Of a stretch of 64,000 bases of DNA, positions 19,636 to 54,176 are shown in pieces. The first letter of the stretch is position 1. Every line of letters begins with the position of its first letter. The stretch spans positions 3,167,715 through 3,231,714 of the forward strand of contig CP154954.1 in assembly GCA_039621445.1 (NCBI GenBank). Direction: 5' to 3'. The stretch is from Euglena gracilis (lineage: Eukaryota; Euglenida; Euglenophyceae; Euglenales). The position numbers and the translations under genes are program-made. The notes beneath the pieces are model-generated. The model was not told the DNA's origin. It saw only the letters and a list, made by a program, of their open reading frames with translations, and made no database searches.

Positions 19636-20135
19636 CGCTCGCTCGCTCGCTCTTCACACGCACACTCGCACGCACAGAACTACTGGAAGGCCTCGAGACC
19701 TGCATTGCACTGCACTGCCTCTGCCATTCCTCTGTACTCTAAAACCCAAACCACTGCACTGCCACCGCCATTGCACTGCAATTGCACTGCCGCTTCGCTG
19801 CATGGCACTGCACTGCCTCTGCAGTTGGTCGTGGTTTGCGTCAACTCCACACAACACACACACACACACATACACACACACACACACACACGATGTTGTG
19901 CAATGTATTCACTACAGATTGACCAGATGCACCTTTCTCATCTCCGGCCTGCTGTCTTCATTGGGGGGGGGGCATATGTTACCTGCAAGTCTGGTCCTCC
20001 CCTGGCCACTGCGCAGTGGGGGGCAGTGCGCTTTGCAGGTACGGCGCAGGCGACGAGGAGTCTGCCGCGCTGGCGCCGGTGTGGGCCGCCATGGCGAGGG
20101 AGGGCCGCCCGCGTCCCCCTGCTCAAAAGTATGCA
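2879..20135 (-). CDS. mnmG: Plastid-type MnmG (GidA/MTO1 family), tRNA wobble-uridine modification enzyme, spliced gene
   Basis: MnmG is the FAD protein that works with the GTPase MnmE to add (carboxymethyl)aminomethyl groups to wobble U34 of tRNAs in bacteria, mitochondria and plastids. Exons read here, 5' to 3' on the minus strand: 20135-20043 (tentative), 19467-19330, about 17134-17013, 16802-16769, 16300-16184, 14216-14165, 13852-13752, 12832-12759, 12493-12421, 12258-12188, 11934-11843, 11451-11402, 11324-11277, 10191-10060, 9721-9640, 9367-9315, 6340-6231, 5759-5700, 5417-5387, 5198-5094, 3862-3785, 3160-2879. Joined, they give about 635 codons from the FAD motif to the stop, the usual length for the family. 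Motifs such as [59 protein letters not shown] and [12 protein letters not shown] run in order. From memory of the family, stretches such as PGDSRTRWF, REQMxCYxTRTT and [12 protein letters not shown] are closer to cyanobacterial/plastid GidA than to mitochondrial MTO1, so a plastid location is inferred. Family identity is near certain. Least certain are the first exon and the junctions 19330/17134, 11277/10191 and 9315/6340. Confidence 0.93.
3300..3720. repeat. Low-complexity A-rich tract with TGC/GCA spacing
   Basis: aaaaatgcaaaaaaaatgcaa-like sequence in the last mnmG intron. Relatives at 8490-8545, 8870-8950, 10480-10535, 11040-11130 and 55705-55800. The long open frames here are artefacts of AAA-rich composition. 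Confidence 0.8.
3785..3862 (-). CDS. mnmG: mnmG exon: [19 protein letters not shown]
   Basis: 26 codons with the conserved C-terminal motif IKYEGFI (family: VKYEGYI). Acceptor CTGCAG|GCA at 3863 and donor CGG|GTGGCA at 3784, both phase 0. It joins LPADLDY of the last exon, a little closer than in most relatives. Confidence 0.9.
3920..4130. repeat. GT-rich microsatellite
   Basis: Imperfect (GT)n with GCGT and GCAT interruptions inside the 3863-5093 mnmG intron. The rest of that intron (4131-5093) shows only G/C runs and A-rich sequence. Confidence 0.85.
5094..5759 (-). CDS. mnmG: mnmG exons: [15 protein letters not shown] / [10 protein letters not shown] / [16 protein letters not shown]
   Basis: Exons 5759-5700, 5417-5387 and 5198-5094. 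They cover the helical region before the C-terminal domain ([20 protein letters not shown]). The intron 5418-5699 is nonconventional (ACCCAG...CTGCCCAC) and its ends are inverted repeats (CAGCCCCCCG against CAGCCCTCCG). The next two introns are GT-AG (ACG|GTGCGG...GGCAG|GCA; CAA|GTATAA), both in phase 0. Confidence 0.85.
5418..5699 (-). other. Nonconventional intron (ACCCAG...CTGCCCAC) in mnmG
   Basis: 282 bp. Inverted ends CAGCCCCCCG and CAGCCCTCCG (9/10). Removal gives [15 protein letters not shown], the same length as in the family. Confidence 0.8.
6231..6340 (-). CDS. mnmG: mnmG exon: [20 protein letters not shown]
   Basis: Encodes the [20 protein letters not shown] motif and ends RLTPT(G) at a conventional donor GG|GTGTGT. 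It joins CAG|GTACAAG at 5760 in phase 2 to give [16 protein letters not shown], as in the family (LTPLGREIGLIDDRRW). The intron upstream (6341-9314) is the longest in the gene at about 3 kb. Confidence 0.92.
6341..9314. other. Long mnmG intron without genes
   Basis: Contains G/C runs, A-rich tgcaaaaaaatgc tracts, direct repeats ttagaagccccc...ctcgggtttt at 7890 and 8190 with an inverted piece at 8240, and part of repeat family A near 7800. No open frame with family motifs. Confidence 0.6.
9315..9721 (-). CDS. mnmG: mnmG exons: [14 protein letters not shown]...LG and [18 protein letters not shown]
   Basis: Exons 9721-9640 and 9367-9315. The first carries GTTGYEEAA, a hallmark of MnmG. The intron 9368-9639 begins GCCCAGGGG and ends CTGTGGCC, and its removal gives [18 protein letters not shown]. 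The second exon ends at about GAC (9315); joined to GACCTC at 6340 it gives [19 protein letters not shown], the expected family sequence, but that junction is not GT-AG either. Confidence 0.9.
9368..9639 (-). mobile_element. Nonconventional intron with a near-perfect 8-bp duplication in mnmG
   Basis: 272 bp. Flanking 8-mers GGGCCGCC and TGGCCGCC match at 7/8. Inverted ends CAGGGGATTTAG and CAGGGTATTGAG match at 10/12. Removal of GCCCAG...CTGTGGCC gives [18 protein letters not shown]. Confidence 0.88.
10060..10191 (-). CDS. mnmG: mnmG exon: [20 protein letters not shown]
   Basis: 44 codons through [11 protein letters not shown]...VRGLYLAGQ, ending at a conventional donor CAG|GTGTGG. It joins 9721 (CCACAG|GTG) in phase 0 to make [18 protein letters not shown]. 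The 5' edge is uncertain by a few bases; the family expects LLR-x-LPG, so one of the bases near 10191 is shared with the 11277 exon through a non-GT-AG intron. Confidence 0.9.
10452..11149. mobile_element. About 0.7-kb CAGGG element in an mnmG intron
   Basis: Ends CAGGGGGGGGGGGTGCGCTG and (complement) CAGGGGGGGGGAATGCGCTG; CCCTGTG lies outside both. The interior near each end repeats AAAAATGCGCAAAAA. G-run length makes the exact ends uncertain. Confidence 0.6.
11277..11934 (-). CDS. mnmG: mnmG exons: [20 protein letters not shown] / [16 protein letters not shown] / [16 protein letters not shown]
   Basis: Three exons: 11934-11843, 11451-11402, 11324-11277. Joined to the previous exon they read [19 protein letters not shown], then [18 protein letters not shown], then [18 protein letters not shown]; all three joins match the family without gaps. 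None of the introns has GT-AG ends. The last is only 77 bp (11325-11401) and has perfect 9-bp inverted ends CAGGGTTTG. Confidence 0.9.
11325..11401 (-). other. 77-bp nonconventional intron (GCCCAGGGTTTG...CAAACCCTGCCCGG)
   Basis: The shortest in the gene. The 9-bp ends CAGGGTTTG are perfectly inverted. CAG at +4 and CTG at -8. Removal gives [15 protein letters not shown], matching the family. Little more than the two ends remains, so it looks like a minimal functional form. Confidence 0.85.
11452..11842 (-). other. Nonconventional intron between direct repeats GCCACC in mnmG
   Basis: 391 bp. GCCACC occurs at both exon edges; keeping one copy restores [14 protein letters not shown]. Ends are imperfect inverted repeats sharing CGAATGG. 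No GT-AG alternative keeps frame. Confidence 0.75.
11510..11690. repeat. AT-rich simple repeat (AAT)n
   Basis: aataataataataataatgt then mixed A/T. Lies inside the nonconventional intron 11452-11842. Confidence 0.85.
11935..12187 (-). other. Nonconventional intron (GAACAGGG...CTGGGGTG) in mnmG
   Basis: 253 bp. Ends CAGGGCCCGG and CAGGGTCCGG (inverted) differ at one base. CAG at +4 and CTG at -8. Removal gives [19 protein letters not shown] with no gap against the family. Confidence 0.88.
12188..12832 (-). CDS. mnmG: mnmG exons: [14 protein letters not shown] / [12 protein letters not shown] / [14 protein letters not shown]
   Basis: Three exons: 12832-12759, 12493-12421, 12258-12188. They encode the [19 protein letters not shown] motif, then [20 protein letters not shown], then [20 protein letters not shown]. 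Both introns lack GT-AG. The first is bounded by an exact direct repeat GATGGAGC(C), and removing one repeat copy plus the insert restores NFAVMEPMPGD. The second joins EREQ to MLCYGTRTT, exactly the family spacing. Confidence 0.9.
12259..12420 (-). other. Nonconventional intron (GACAGGG...CCCTGCACCG) in mnmG
   Basis: 162 bp. CAGGG at the 5' end and CCCTG at the 3' end. Removal joins EREQ to MLCYGTRTT; the cut can shift by one base because a G is repeated at both ends. Confidence 0.75.
12494..12758 (-). mobile_element. Intron formed by a TIR element with an exact 8-9 bp target duplication
   Basis: 265 bp. The coding sequence is interrupted at GATGGAGC: one copy lies at the 5' exon edge, the other at the 3' edge (GATGGAGCC, 9 bases identical). 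The insert ends are inverted repeats (CAAACATTCACTTA and CACAGATTCACTTA). Removing the insert and one duplicate restores [17 protein letters not shown]. The same end and inner sequence (gattcacttag...gcaaacccaccc) recur at 14222 and 62938. Confidence 0.85.
12833..13751 (-). other. Nonconventional intron (GGACAG...CTGGCCGA) in mnmG
   Basis: 919 bp. A GT-AG reading exists (GG|GTGCTC...CCGAG|GC) but adds seven residues, QAGPGGQ, absent from the family. The CAG/CTG rule gives [18 protein letters not shown] exactly. Contains a copy of the CGGTCCTTGACGGG-type repeat at 13225-13275. Confidence 0.75.
13752..14216 (-). CDS. mnmG: mnmG exons: [17 protein letters not shown] and [10 protein letters not shown]...LQRL
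   Basis: Two exons, 14216-14165 and 13852-13752. The first gives the VLTAGTF-like strand, the second [20 protein letters not shown] and [10 protein letters not shown]. The 312-bp intron between them starts GTACAG and ends CTGCCGCC. It has no AG end, but the CAG/CTG rule restores the frame as LTAAFMNGT. Cutting a few bases further in (GGTAC|G) would give LTAGTFMNGT, closer to the family, so the exact cut is uncertain by a few bases. The second exon joins 12832 to give [18 protein letters not shown]. Confidence 0.88.
13853..14164 (-). other. Nonconventional intron (GTACAG...CTGCCGCC) in mnmG
   Basis: 312 bp. It starts GT by chance but has no AG acceptor that keeps frame. Ends pair as inverted repeats (CAGCGGCGA). 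CAG +4 and CTG -8 both present; cutting there gives LTAAFMNGT in frame. Confidence 0.7.
14990..15860 (+). repeat. Dispersed repeat family A, copy interrupted by the 15309-15818 MITE
   Basis: Shares acgctcattttcggctcaaa, ggccgaaaaatggctgtaac, tgcggggaaatcaaaatg and gttagatagggc...aagggcttcaatt with 21873-22175 in the same order. Confidence 0.8.
15309..15818. mobile_element. 510-bp hAT-like MITE, perfect 16-bp TIR and 8-bp TSD
   Basis: Ends CAGGGAATTTCTTAAG (15309-15324) and its exact complement (15803-15818). CCCACCAC flanks it on both sides (15301-15308, 15819-15826). The related repeat at 22141-22160 reads cccaccattttcga without the insert, an empty site. The interior is (C)n/(G)n-rich with several CCAGCCAGCAGC-like units. 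Confidence 0.9.
16184..16300 (-). CDS. mnmG: mnmG exon: [12 protein letters not shown]...EVRGV
   Basis: Conventional acceptor TTTCAG|GTG at 16301. The exon encodes 39 residues covering the [11 protein letters not shown] strand and ends in EVRGV. The downstream side is nonconventional: cutting after GTG and resuming at CGG (14216) reads [13 protein letters not shown], the expected family sequence. Confidence 0.88.
16769..17134 (-). CDS. mnmG: mnmG exons: [20 protein letters not shown] and [11 protein letters not shown] (two exons)
   Basis: Exon about 17134-17013 encodes (A)[18 protein letters not shown]...[15 protein letters not shown]. Exon 16802-16769 encodes [11 protein letters not shown] and ends at a normal GT donor (AAG|GTACGC). 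Between them lies a 210-bp intron, GGCCAG...CTGAGGTC, with no GT-AG. Removing exactly 16803-17012 makes [14 protein letters not shown], matching the family's [14 protein letters not shown] with no gap. Confidence 0.9.
16803..17012 (-). other. Nonconventional intron (GGCCAG...CTGAGGTC) in mnmG
   Basis: 210 bp. No GT lies between the end of the conserved coding sequence and an in-frame stop on the 5' side, so GT-AG splicing is impossible. CAG at +4..+6 and CTG at -8..-6. The last four bases of the 8-mers beside the two ends are the same (GGACCGGC / AGGTCGGC, 5/8). Removal gives [14 protein letters not shown]. Confidence 0.85.
17135..19329. other. mnmG intron with AT-rich and G-run sequence
   Basis: Holds TGTCAGGATTTGTTGGGATT-like repeats at 17620-17690, an AT-rich stretch at 18220-18390, and a tggggccacaatggactggg-type region at 18740-19060. 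No coding motif seen. Confidence 0.55.
19330..19467 (-). CDS. mnmG: mnmG exon: FAD-binding Rossmann motif
   Basis: Begins [20 protein letters not shown] and ends [10 protein letters not shown], giving the GxGxxG dinucleotide fold and the conserved CNP motif of MnmG. The 5' side is a GT-AG intron of about 575 bp that contains a long CA/CT microsatellite. The 3' side has no usable GT in phase that keeps CNP; the sequence after CNP is CCCGCAG, so this intron is probably nonconventional. Confidence 0.9.
19498..19645. repeat. Compound microsatellite (CA)n(CT)n(CTCG)n
   Basis: Starts CG-rich CA repeats, then about 90 bases of CT, then ctcgctcgctcg. Just upstream of the FAD exon of mnmG. A second (CA)n lies at 19853-19890. 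Confidence 0.95.
20043..20135 (-). CDS. mnmG: Tentative 5' exon of mnmG (Arg-rich leader)
   Basis: The segment is open in the frame that joins in phase 0 to the FAD exon (donor GCC|GTACCT at 20042, acceptor TTTTGCAG|TTT at 19468). It encodes 31 residues ending [13 protein letters not shown], basic and Ala-rich, fused directly to [10 protein letters not shown]. It has no ATG in frame. It is therefore an internal exon entered through AG|TGC at 20136, or through a CTG-type nonconventional end beside the CCCCCCTG at 20138, and the start codon must lie upstream. Confidence 0.5.
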
Positions 20136-21120
20136 CTGCAGGGGGGCATGTAGGAGCCGCAGTTATATATTTGGGTAGAATTTCAACACCTTCAGCAGGG
20201 ATTCTGTTATTGGGGGGGGGGTTCCCTGTTTTGTCAAAAACTTTAGGGACCCAAATATGCCGCAACTCACCATATTTCATATAAAAAATCATCTATTTTT
20301 GAATATACATTATCAGCAGTTCGAGTTTGAATATGTCCAACACTACAACACAGAAAAAAGCAAAATGATGGAAAGATCCTGTGATGCCGAAAATGGTGGT
20401 ATTATTTTGCATGAAGCGGGTTTGCCCATTCAGTCTTCAAATCAAACGCCACAGGGGGGTCATACACTTTTGGAGGGTTGTGCATTTGAGGGTAATGGGG
20501 GGGCTGTACAGTTAGGGGGGGGGTTCGCTGTGCAAATTCAAAAAAAAACAGTATAATTGTATCAGGGGGGATCTGCACATTACCACAACACCATTTCTCA
20601 AAATTCGACACTTTGTGTGTTAAAAAGAAAACTTGGCAAGAAAACCGGTAACAAACAGATCCATCAGAAGCTCACCCCCTCAGGCAAACATGTGAGGGCC
20701 AAGCATGGGCACGGCTGGAATTGAACGCTGGTGGACGGTGTACCGCAATGGGCATTGTGGCGCACCCACCGCCTTAGAGTCATTACCAGCACACTAAAAC
20801 TGAACAAAGTCAGAGATCACCCATTTGGAGATCGGTGGTGTGCAGGAGCTGACTGGTGACACGGACAGTGTGCATTCTGATTCCAAATAACCCCACCCCA
20901 CAAACACAGACCGACTGATTTGATCACCCAGGGTGGGAGGGGAGGTGAAAGGGGTACCCTGGAAGAGGGGGGAACGCAACATAAAAAAAAAAACAAAAAA
21001 AAAAAACAAAAAAACAACAAAAAAAAAAAAAAAAAAAAAAGAAAAAAAAACATATGAAAAATTTTAGAAGCTCCGGAATGCACACTTTCTGCTGGGAGAG
21101 CGAGCAGAAAAAATAATTTC

Positions 21121-21154
<34 letters not shown>

Positions 21155-22508
21155 TTGCAAAAAATATGCAAAAAATGCCAAAAAAATTTTTGTCCTGGGG
21201 AAAATCGGGACGTCAAAAAAAATTTTTGTCTGTCAAAAAAAGAAAAAATGAAAAAAAAACACCAGAAAAGCACAAAAAAAAACCCCAAAAACTAATTTTA
21301 TTTATAAAAAAAAAAAAAAAAAAAAAAAAAATTGTGTTGTGTTTCCCCCTGGAGTGGCAGGCAAACCCGGGTGAAGGGCAGGGCAAGGGCAGGGGGGGCA
21401 GCGGTGACTCAAGATTTCCCCAAAATAGGCTTTTCTGTCATCTGGGCATCTCTACCTTTGGTGCCAGAAATGCTTTCGCCAAATACCCTATCCCTGAGGT
21501 AGTCGGCCTGACACAGACTCCCGATTCCAAGGTTGGGTTTTGGGTTTTGGGTCCCCCCACAAAATTTTGTTTTTTGGTACTCCCCCCAAAAACCCCAAGA
21601 ATTTGAATTTTTGGGACCCCCTGCTTGAAAATTTTCTTCTCATCAACACAGCCCTTTCTTTATGGCTTTTTTCAAGAAATTCTACAAAGCTGTGGACAGG
21701 TTCAATACCAGATTTGCCCTCAGCATGGAAAGGGCAAGTGTGTAAACGTTTGTTGTCCCACGAAGCCATTGTTGAGGGGATTGTCAACCGTGTCCCTTGT
21801 GACCACAGTGTCAAGGCCACCAATTTCGCAACCACCCTCCATGAGTTTGGGCCAAAAACGTGGCGCTGGAGGGGCGAAAAACGCTCATTTTGGGCTCAAA
21901 AACAGGCCAAAAAACATCGTTTCGGGCAAAATTCTTTTTCGATTTTCTTTCGACTTTTTTGACCCAAAACTGGCCGAAAATGGCTAAGTCAAAACAGGCC
22001 AAAACTGTACAAAATGGTCAAAATCGGCCGAAAAATGGCCGTAACTCGAGCTAGGCGGGGACTTGCGGGGAAATCAAAATGTCGTTAGATAGGGCATGTT
22101 AAGGGCTTCAATTTAGGTTTGTGGATGTTTCCTTTGGTTCCCCACCATTTTCGAGAAATTTCAGAAAAATTTGAAAAGTGTCGCCCAGCAAGCTTTGATT
22201 GAGGAGCTGCTTTTGAAATGCCATAAATGATGACCTTCGGAACAGAACTCATGGCAAGGCCAGTATTCTTCATGTGGTCGACCATTGTTTCCCGTGGTTT
22301 TCTCCCATCGTCAATGGAGACCCAAAACTTTGATATTTGGGTACCCCCCAAAAATTTTTGGGCCGATTTTGGGACCCCCACCCCAAAAATACAAAAACAA
22401 AACCCAACATTGCCGACTCTTTCCAAGGGCGAAATTTAAAGACCCTCAGTCTATATCAGCACATTGGGGGGGGGGGGGGGGGTTTATCAGGGCATCTGCA
22501 CAGCAACC
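20136..22508. other. Region between the mnmG leader exon and the presequence-like exons
   Basis: No confident exon. Contains a tRNA-like B-box segment near 20700-20795, poly-A/poly-T tracts (20980-21050, 21123-21153, 21305-21330) and repeat family A at 21873-22175. Confidence 0.5.
21873..22175 (+). repeat. Dispersed repeat family A, uninterrupted copy
   Basis: Same order of blocks as 14990-15860 without the MITE. It ends in ggttccccaccattttcga, the empty target. Confidence 0.8.
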
Positions 22509-23268
22509 TCAGGGCCTCGCGGAAGGCGGTGCCTGCCGAGGGTCACAGAGTGGTCGGATGACGCCGGTCCGGCTGTCCCCCGTCCACCAGCGGCGCAGTG
22601 CGCAACTAACGCTGGCCAGGCACGCCACCACGATTGCTGCCCAAAGCCCCGGTGCCAGCGTCAGTGGGCCGCCGTCACTGGCGGCGGTGGGGAGAGCGCT
22701 GTTGAAGGTGGGCAGCCCTGTGGGGGCATGAGAGGCTCAGGGTGGAGCAGCGGCGGGGGGCGCAACAGCAACACAGACCTCAAGAATCGCGACAGGGGAA
22801 AAGGGCAAGAAAAATGCAAAATAACAAAAAAAGATACAATAAATGTAGAAAATAATAAATAGAAAAGATTTGCAAAATTCGGAAAGCAAGCAAAAAAACA
22901 AACAAAACCACTTTTTGTGCCACCCCTTGCCGAGAGGCAGAGAGAGAAGCGGCAACGCCCCCCCCTCCCCCCACGAAGAGGGAAATCATTCGACCCGAGT
23001 AGAGCGACCCCAAGCACAAACAGGGAGCGTGCCATGGCAGCGTTGTGCGGGCACCGGCCGATCCACGCTACACACCGTCCATGCCGCGGTCCACGGGGGT
23101 CGGCCGCGGGTCGGTCTGCACCTCCCGGCCGGCGGCGGCTAAGCCAGACCGCGGTCCTACCGGGGCCACCCGCCGGTGGGCAGGCGGCCGTTGGAGGGCC
23201 GCCGACCCCGGCAGGGGGAGGAGGAGGAGGAGGAACACCGCCGCCAGCCGCCAGCCGGCAGCGGCCAT
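22509..23268 (-). CDS. Two-exon signal-peptide/TM protein, possibly the plastid presequence of mnmG
   Basis: Exon 23268-23076 starts at ATG with a clear signal peptide (MAAAGWRLAAVFLLLLLPLP, then GSAA) followed by an Arg/Ala/Pro-rich stretch. The donor GACG|GTGTGT (phase 1) joins CCACAG|GG at 22718. The second exon encodes LPTFNSALPTAAS, a hydrophobic segment around residues 88-105 (LWAAIVVACLASVSCAL) and a basic tail, with TGA at 22511-22509 (133 aa in all). Two hydrophobic segments about 63 residues apart, with an Ala/Ser/Thr/Pro-rich link, is the known layout of euglenid class I plastid presequences. Because the next exons on this strand are plastid-type mnmG, the second exon may splice onward (for example at AGC|GTTAGT or GGC|GTCATC, both phase 0) instead of stopping. 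Seen: frame, signal peptide, TM, splice sites. Inferred: function. Confidence 0.6.
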
Positions 23269-23729
23269 AGGGGTGGTGGGGCACTGGGGAGGTTGGGAGT
23301 TCGGGGGAGGGGGGGGGGTTCCAGGGCTGGAAAAAGGCTGCTGGCTGGCTGGACCCCCCCCTGGGGGGGCCAAATTTTCTTAAGCAACGCCCTGGAAGGG
23401 GGGCTTTTGAACCACCACCCCTAAAAACCTGTCCTTGAAGGGGTTTCAAACGCCTGACCACATTGGCAGCCCCCCTCAAGGTGTGACTGTCCTAAAAAAG
23501 AAACCTGACCGTGGCAGGGGTTTGGAAAGCTACAACAAAGTGGGGCACTCGATGCCTGGCTGAAAAAATACTGTTTGTTGGGGACTCAAAAAACCCCACT
23601 TGTTTCACCCGTTGCTCCACGAGGCCGCACATGCTTCAGAGACCACCTCAGACCAACATAACCCCAAATGGCGGTCCCGTCGGCAGGGACAGCTGGACAG
23701 GGGGCGGGACGGACAAACAGGAGAGATAT

Positions 23730-24050
23730 CGATTAGCTAAGAGATTAGATCGAGAGATAGAGTAGATATCGATATATAGATAGCTAAGAGCGAGAGAGAG
23801 ATCGAGAGGATTATATATAATAGATATATAGATATATATATATAATCTATATATAATATAGTATATATATATATATTATATTATTTATATCTAATATATA
23901 TATCATATATTATCTATATATATATATATCTCTATATATATATATACCTATCTATATATCTATATCTATCTATTATATCTATAATTTCTATATATATATT
24001 ATATTATATATATATATAATATTTATATAAATATATAATTTTTTTCTTTC
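23730..24050. repeat. Palindromic TA/TATC-rich simple sequence
   Basis: gatatatagatatatatata-like sequence in both orientations, able to form long hairpins. The rest of 23269-25290 shows no exon; a CA tract is at 24920-25010. Confidence 0.9.
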
Positions 24051-25290
24051 CTTCTGGAGGGCAGAGGGGATGTTATTTCAGCGATGATCTTCCGAACGCG
24101 AAAACCACGACACCTGGCATCCATAGAACAAAAAGATATGGTTTGCAACATCTTGGATTTCGACTGGGGTTGGGTTCCAGTTCCCCCCTTCTGGGCCAAT
24201 TGCCCGGAAGGGGTCACCAAGGAGTCCTTAAGAAAAGAAAAGAGAAGAACTGCCCCTGAGGACTGCCCTGGTTGTGGGAGAGGGATGCCCCGGCAACAAA
24301 AAGTCAATGCCCAACTAAGTGCATCAAATGATGAGAATTTGAACGTCTGAACTCAGCCACTAATCCACCCTTCAAAAGAGGGGGGGGATAGGCATGTCGG
24401 AAATAAAGTTTCAAATCTCCAATACAGGCTTCGGGGTTGCACCTGCCAGTTAAAAACACAGCCCATGCGCGTGGTAAAGGTTCAACGGAACTGAGATCAA
24501 TGGCATAACCTCACCCGCCTCTTTTATTTTTCCCTGAGAAGATGAAACCCCCCTCCTTTCCTCCTTGGACCCCACTCGTGCTCCGCACTGTCACAGCCAG
24601 CAAGAGGGGAATCATGTAACCCCCACCCCCAAATACAATGCCAGGTTATTGAAACTAACTTTTGGCCCTGCCCCCCCCCCCCCCGCAATGTTATTTGGCC
24701 CCTTTTTCAGCGACATGAAGGAATTTTGCCTGAAAAGGGGGGTGCCAAGTTACTGGAATCATTTTTTTTTGCCCCTCCCCCTGCCAAGTAATTCGGCCCC
24801 TGCCAGGAGCAAGGACCCCGCCAGGTTATTTGGGGGGTTTAATTGGGAACATTGTCTTATATCACATGTATGAACGTAATGTTAGATTTGGCGGTTAGAG
24901 GCTAATTGCTGCATCCAGAAACGCACACACACACGCGCGCACACTCGCACGCACGCACACGCGCGCGGACACACATCCACACACACAGATGCACATGCAC
25001 ACACGAACGTGTATTACATGCGAAGCATATGCTGTGCGAAATGGGCCCAAAAATGTACCAGTGACCCTAAATTGCATAAAGCCATCCTGAAAAAGCGTCA
25101 TGGTACAAATCAGTAAGACTGGGGCGTCTCCCGCAGGCGATGCCAAACGTCCAAAAGACGCCGTGACAGGTGTCTTGAAAATGCTGTTAAAATCGCAGGA
25201 AAAGGTGAGGAGGCAAACACACACAGGAATGCATATGTGTTGTGGTGGGTGGAAGGCGGGGCAAAATGTTGAGTTCGATGGGGGGACAGC

Positions 25291-52547
<27,257 letters not shown>

Positions 52548-53574
52548 CGGGGCAGGGGTCTTGTGGATGAGGGGTGAAAACAGCGGATGAAACTGAGATG
52601 GGCGGAAAATCTCATATCCTCAAAGTGAGTTGTTCTGGATCAAAAATTGACAATTGTTATCAAAATAACTCGAGTTTGTTGTCCTGTGCACCGTTTTGGC
52701 CACCCACACGCCTGGCCCTTCCAACGTCCTGGTATTTTGCAACGAACCTTCCTTCGCACAGGGGGGCCATCCCATCCAGGAAGACCCACTCCCATCATTT
52801 AGTATCCTAGCCCTGTCTGTTTCAAATTTGTTTCACCTGTCTGTATAAAAAATATTGACCCCTCCTGCAAAAAAAAGATTGATTCCATACCCCACGCCAC
52901 TTTGCATTTTGTTTTATCTTCAGAAGTCAGGAGAAATACACAGGACAATCAAACTGGAGAAAAAATTGCCTCTTCTTTTTCGCAAAAAAAAAAATGGTTT
53001 TGAAACAAAATGAACACTAGGGAAGATTATGTTTTGGGGCTCTGCTTACACAGAAATAATTCAATCAATACCAAGAAATATTTTTGCAGAATTTTTTGGC
53101 TGGCTGGAGAAAATAAAAAAAACCGAAAAACTGAAAAAAAGCTTTAAAAATTGGACCCACCTTCACAAAAATGTCCAATCAGGGGGAGAAACAGCGTTTG
53201 GGTTAGTGTTTGGGTTAGGGTTAAAATCCAGAATGGGGTTTAAGGGTTGGGATTAGGGTTTTCGTTCAGGGGATGGCTTTGAAAATGAAAAATGGTGGCC
53301 AACCACGCAAATTCACCGGAGACCCAACACTGAAGCCCATAAAAAGCCTTATTCAATGGCATTTTTGATTCCCCCGCCAGACCACGAGACAGCAGCTGTT
53401 TGATGTATGCGGTTGCCGGTTGCCAGGTCAACCCTGCCAGGCGGCGGGCCACCGGCTGGGTAGCTGGGCAGCTGGCAGCCACATGCTTCAAACAGCTGCT
53501 GTTTTGTGGGACCATCAGACACGTGAAGAGCTCAGCACTACACGACACCTGGTGCAATGTATGCATCTATCTTC

Positions 53575-53815
53575 AGCGCAGTCGTGCAGTTGCGGGGAAA
53601 CCAAAATACCGTTAGATGGTGCGTTCCAAGGGCTTTGTTTTATGACACCAGACATTTCCTTTGATTTTGCTTCATCTCCAAGATATTTTGAAGGCATCAA
53701 TTTTTTTTACCACTTACAAGCTCGGGCTACACAAGGAGTTGGGAAAAAGTATGGTTGGATATTTAGATAAAGGCGCATTCCAAGGGCTTCAATTTTGGTC
53801 AGACAGTTTTCTTTT
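53575..53815 (+). repeat. Dispersed repeat family A, two partial 3' copies in tandem
   Basis: gttgcggggaaaccaaaata, then ccgttagatggtgcgttcca and agggctttgttttatgacac, then again agataaaggcgcattccaag and ggcttcaattttggtcagac. Another partial copy (gacccaaaaacggctgagtc) is at 7785-7865. Confidence 0.6.
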
Positions 53816-54017
53816 GCTCCATAGCACTGAGCTCCGCTGAGGGCTGGAACCAAATTCTACATGATTTGTACAACTCTGCAACTGATGTGGAAAGGGAAAA
53901 AACCAATTTCACATTACTAAGACAAAAATGCACCTGTAATGCGCAGTCAAAACTTAACACCAAAAAACTGCAAAATTCCTGTTCAATTTAATTTAACACC
54001 AAAAACAGCAAGACCCA

Positions 54018-54176
54018 GTATGTATGTATGTATGTATGTATGTATGTATGTATGTATGTATGTATGTATGTATGTATGGTATGTATGTATGTATGTATGT
54101 ATGTATGTATGTATGTATGTATGTATGTATGTATGTATGTATGTATGTATGTATGTATGTATGTACGTATGTATGT
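54018..54176. repeat. (GTAT)n microsatellite
   Basis: About 39 units, one GGTAT interruption. Confidence 0.97.

Noticed and set aside
19311-20178. Plus-strand frames of 143-287 codons
   Set aside because: They cover the CA/CT microsatellite and the antisense of the mnmG FAD exon.
53340-53480. UFD2 5' exon (RRLAGLTWQPATAYIKQLLS)
   Set aside because: It contains repeat words (CTGGCAGGG, GCCAGG) in both orientations and no join that keeps phase could be shown.
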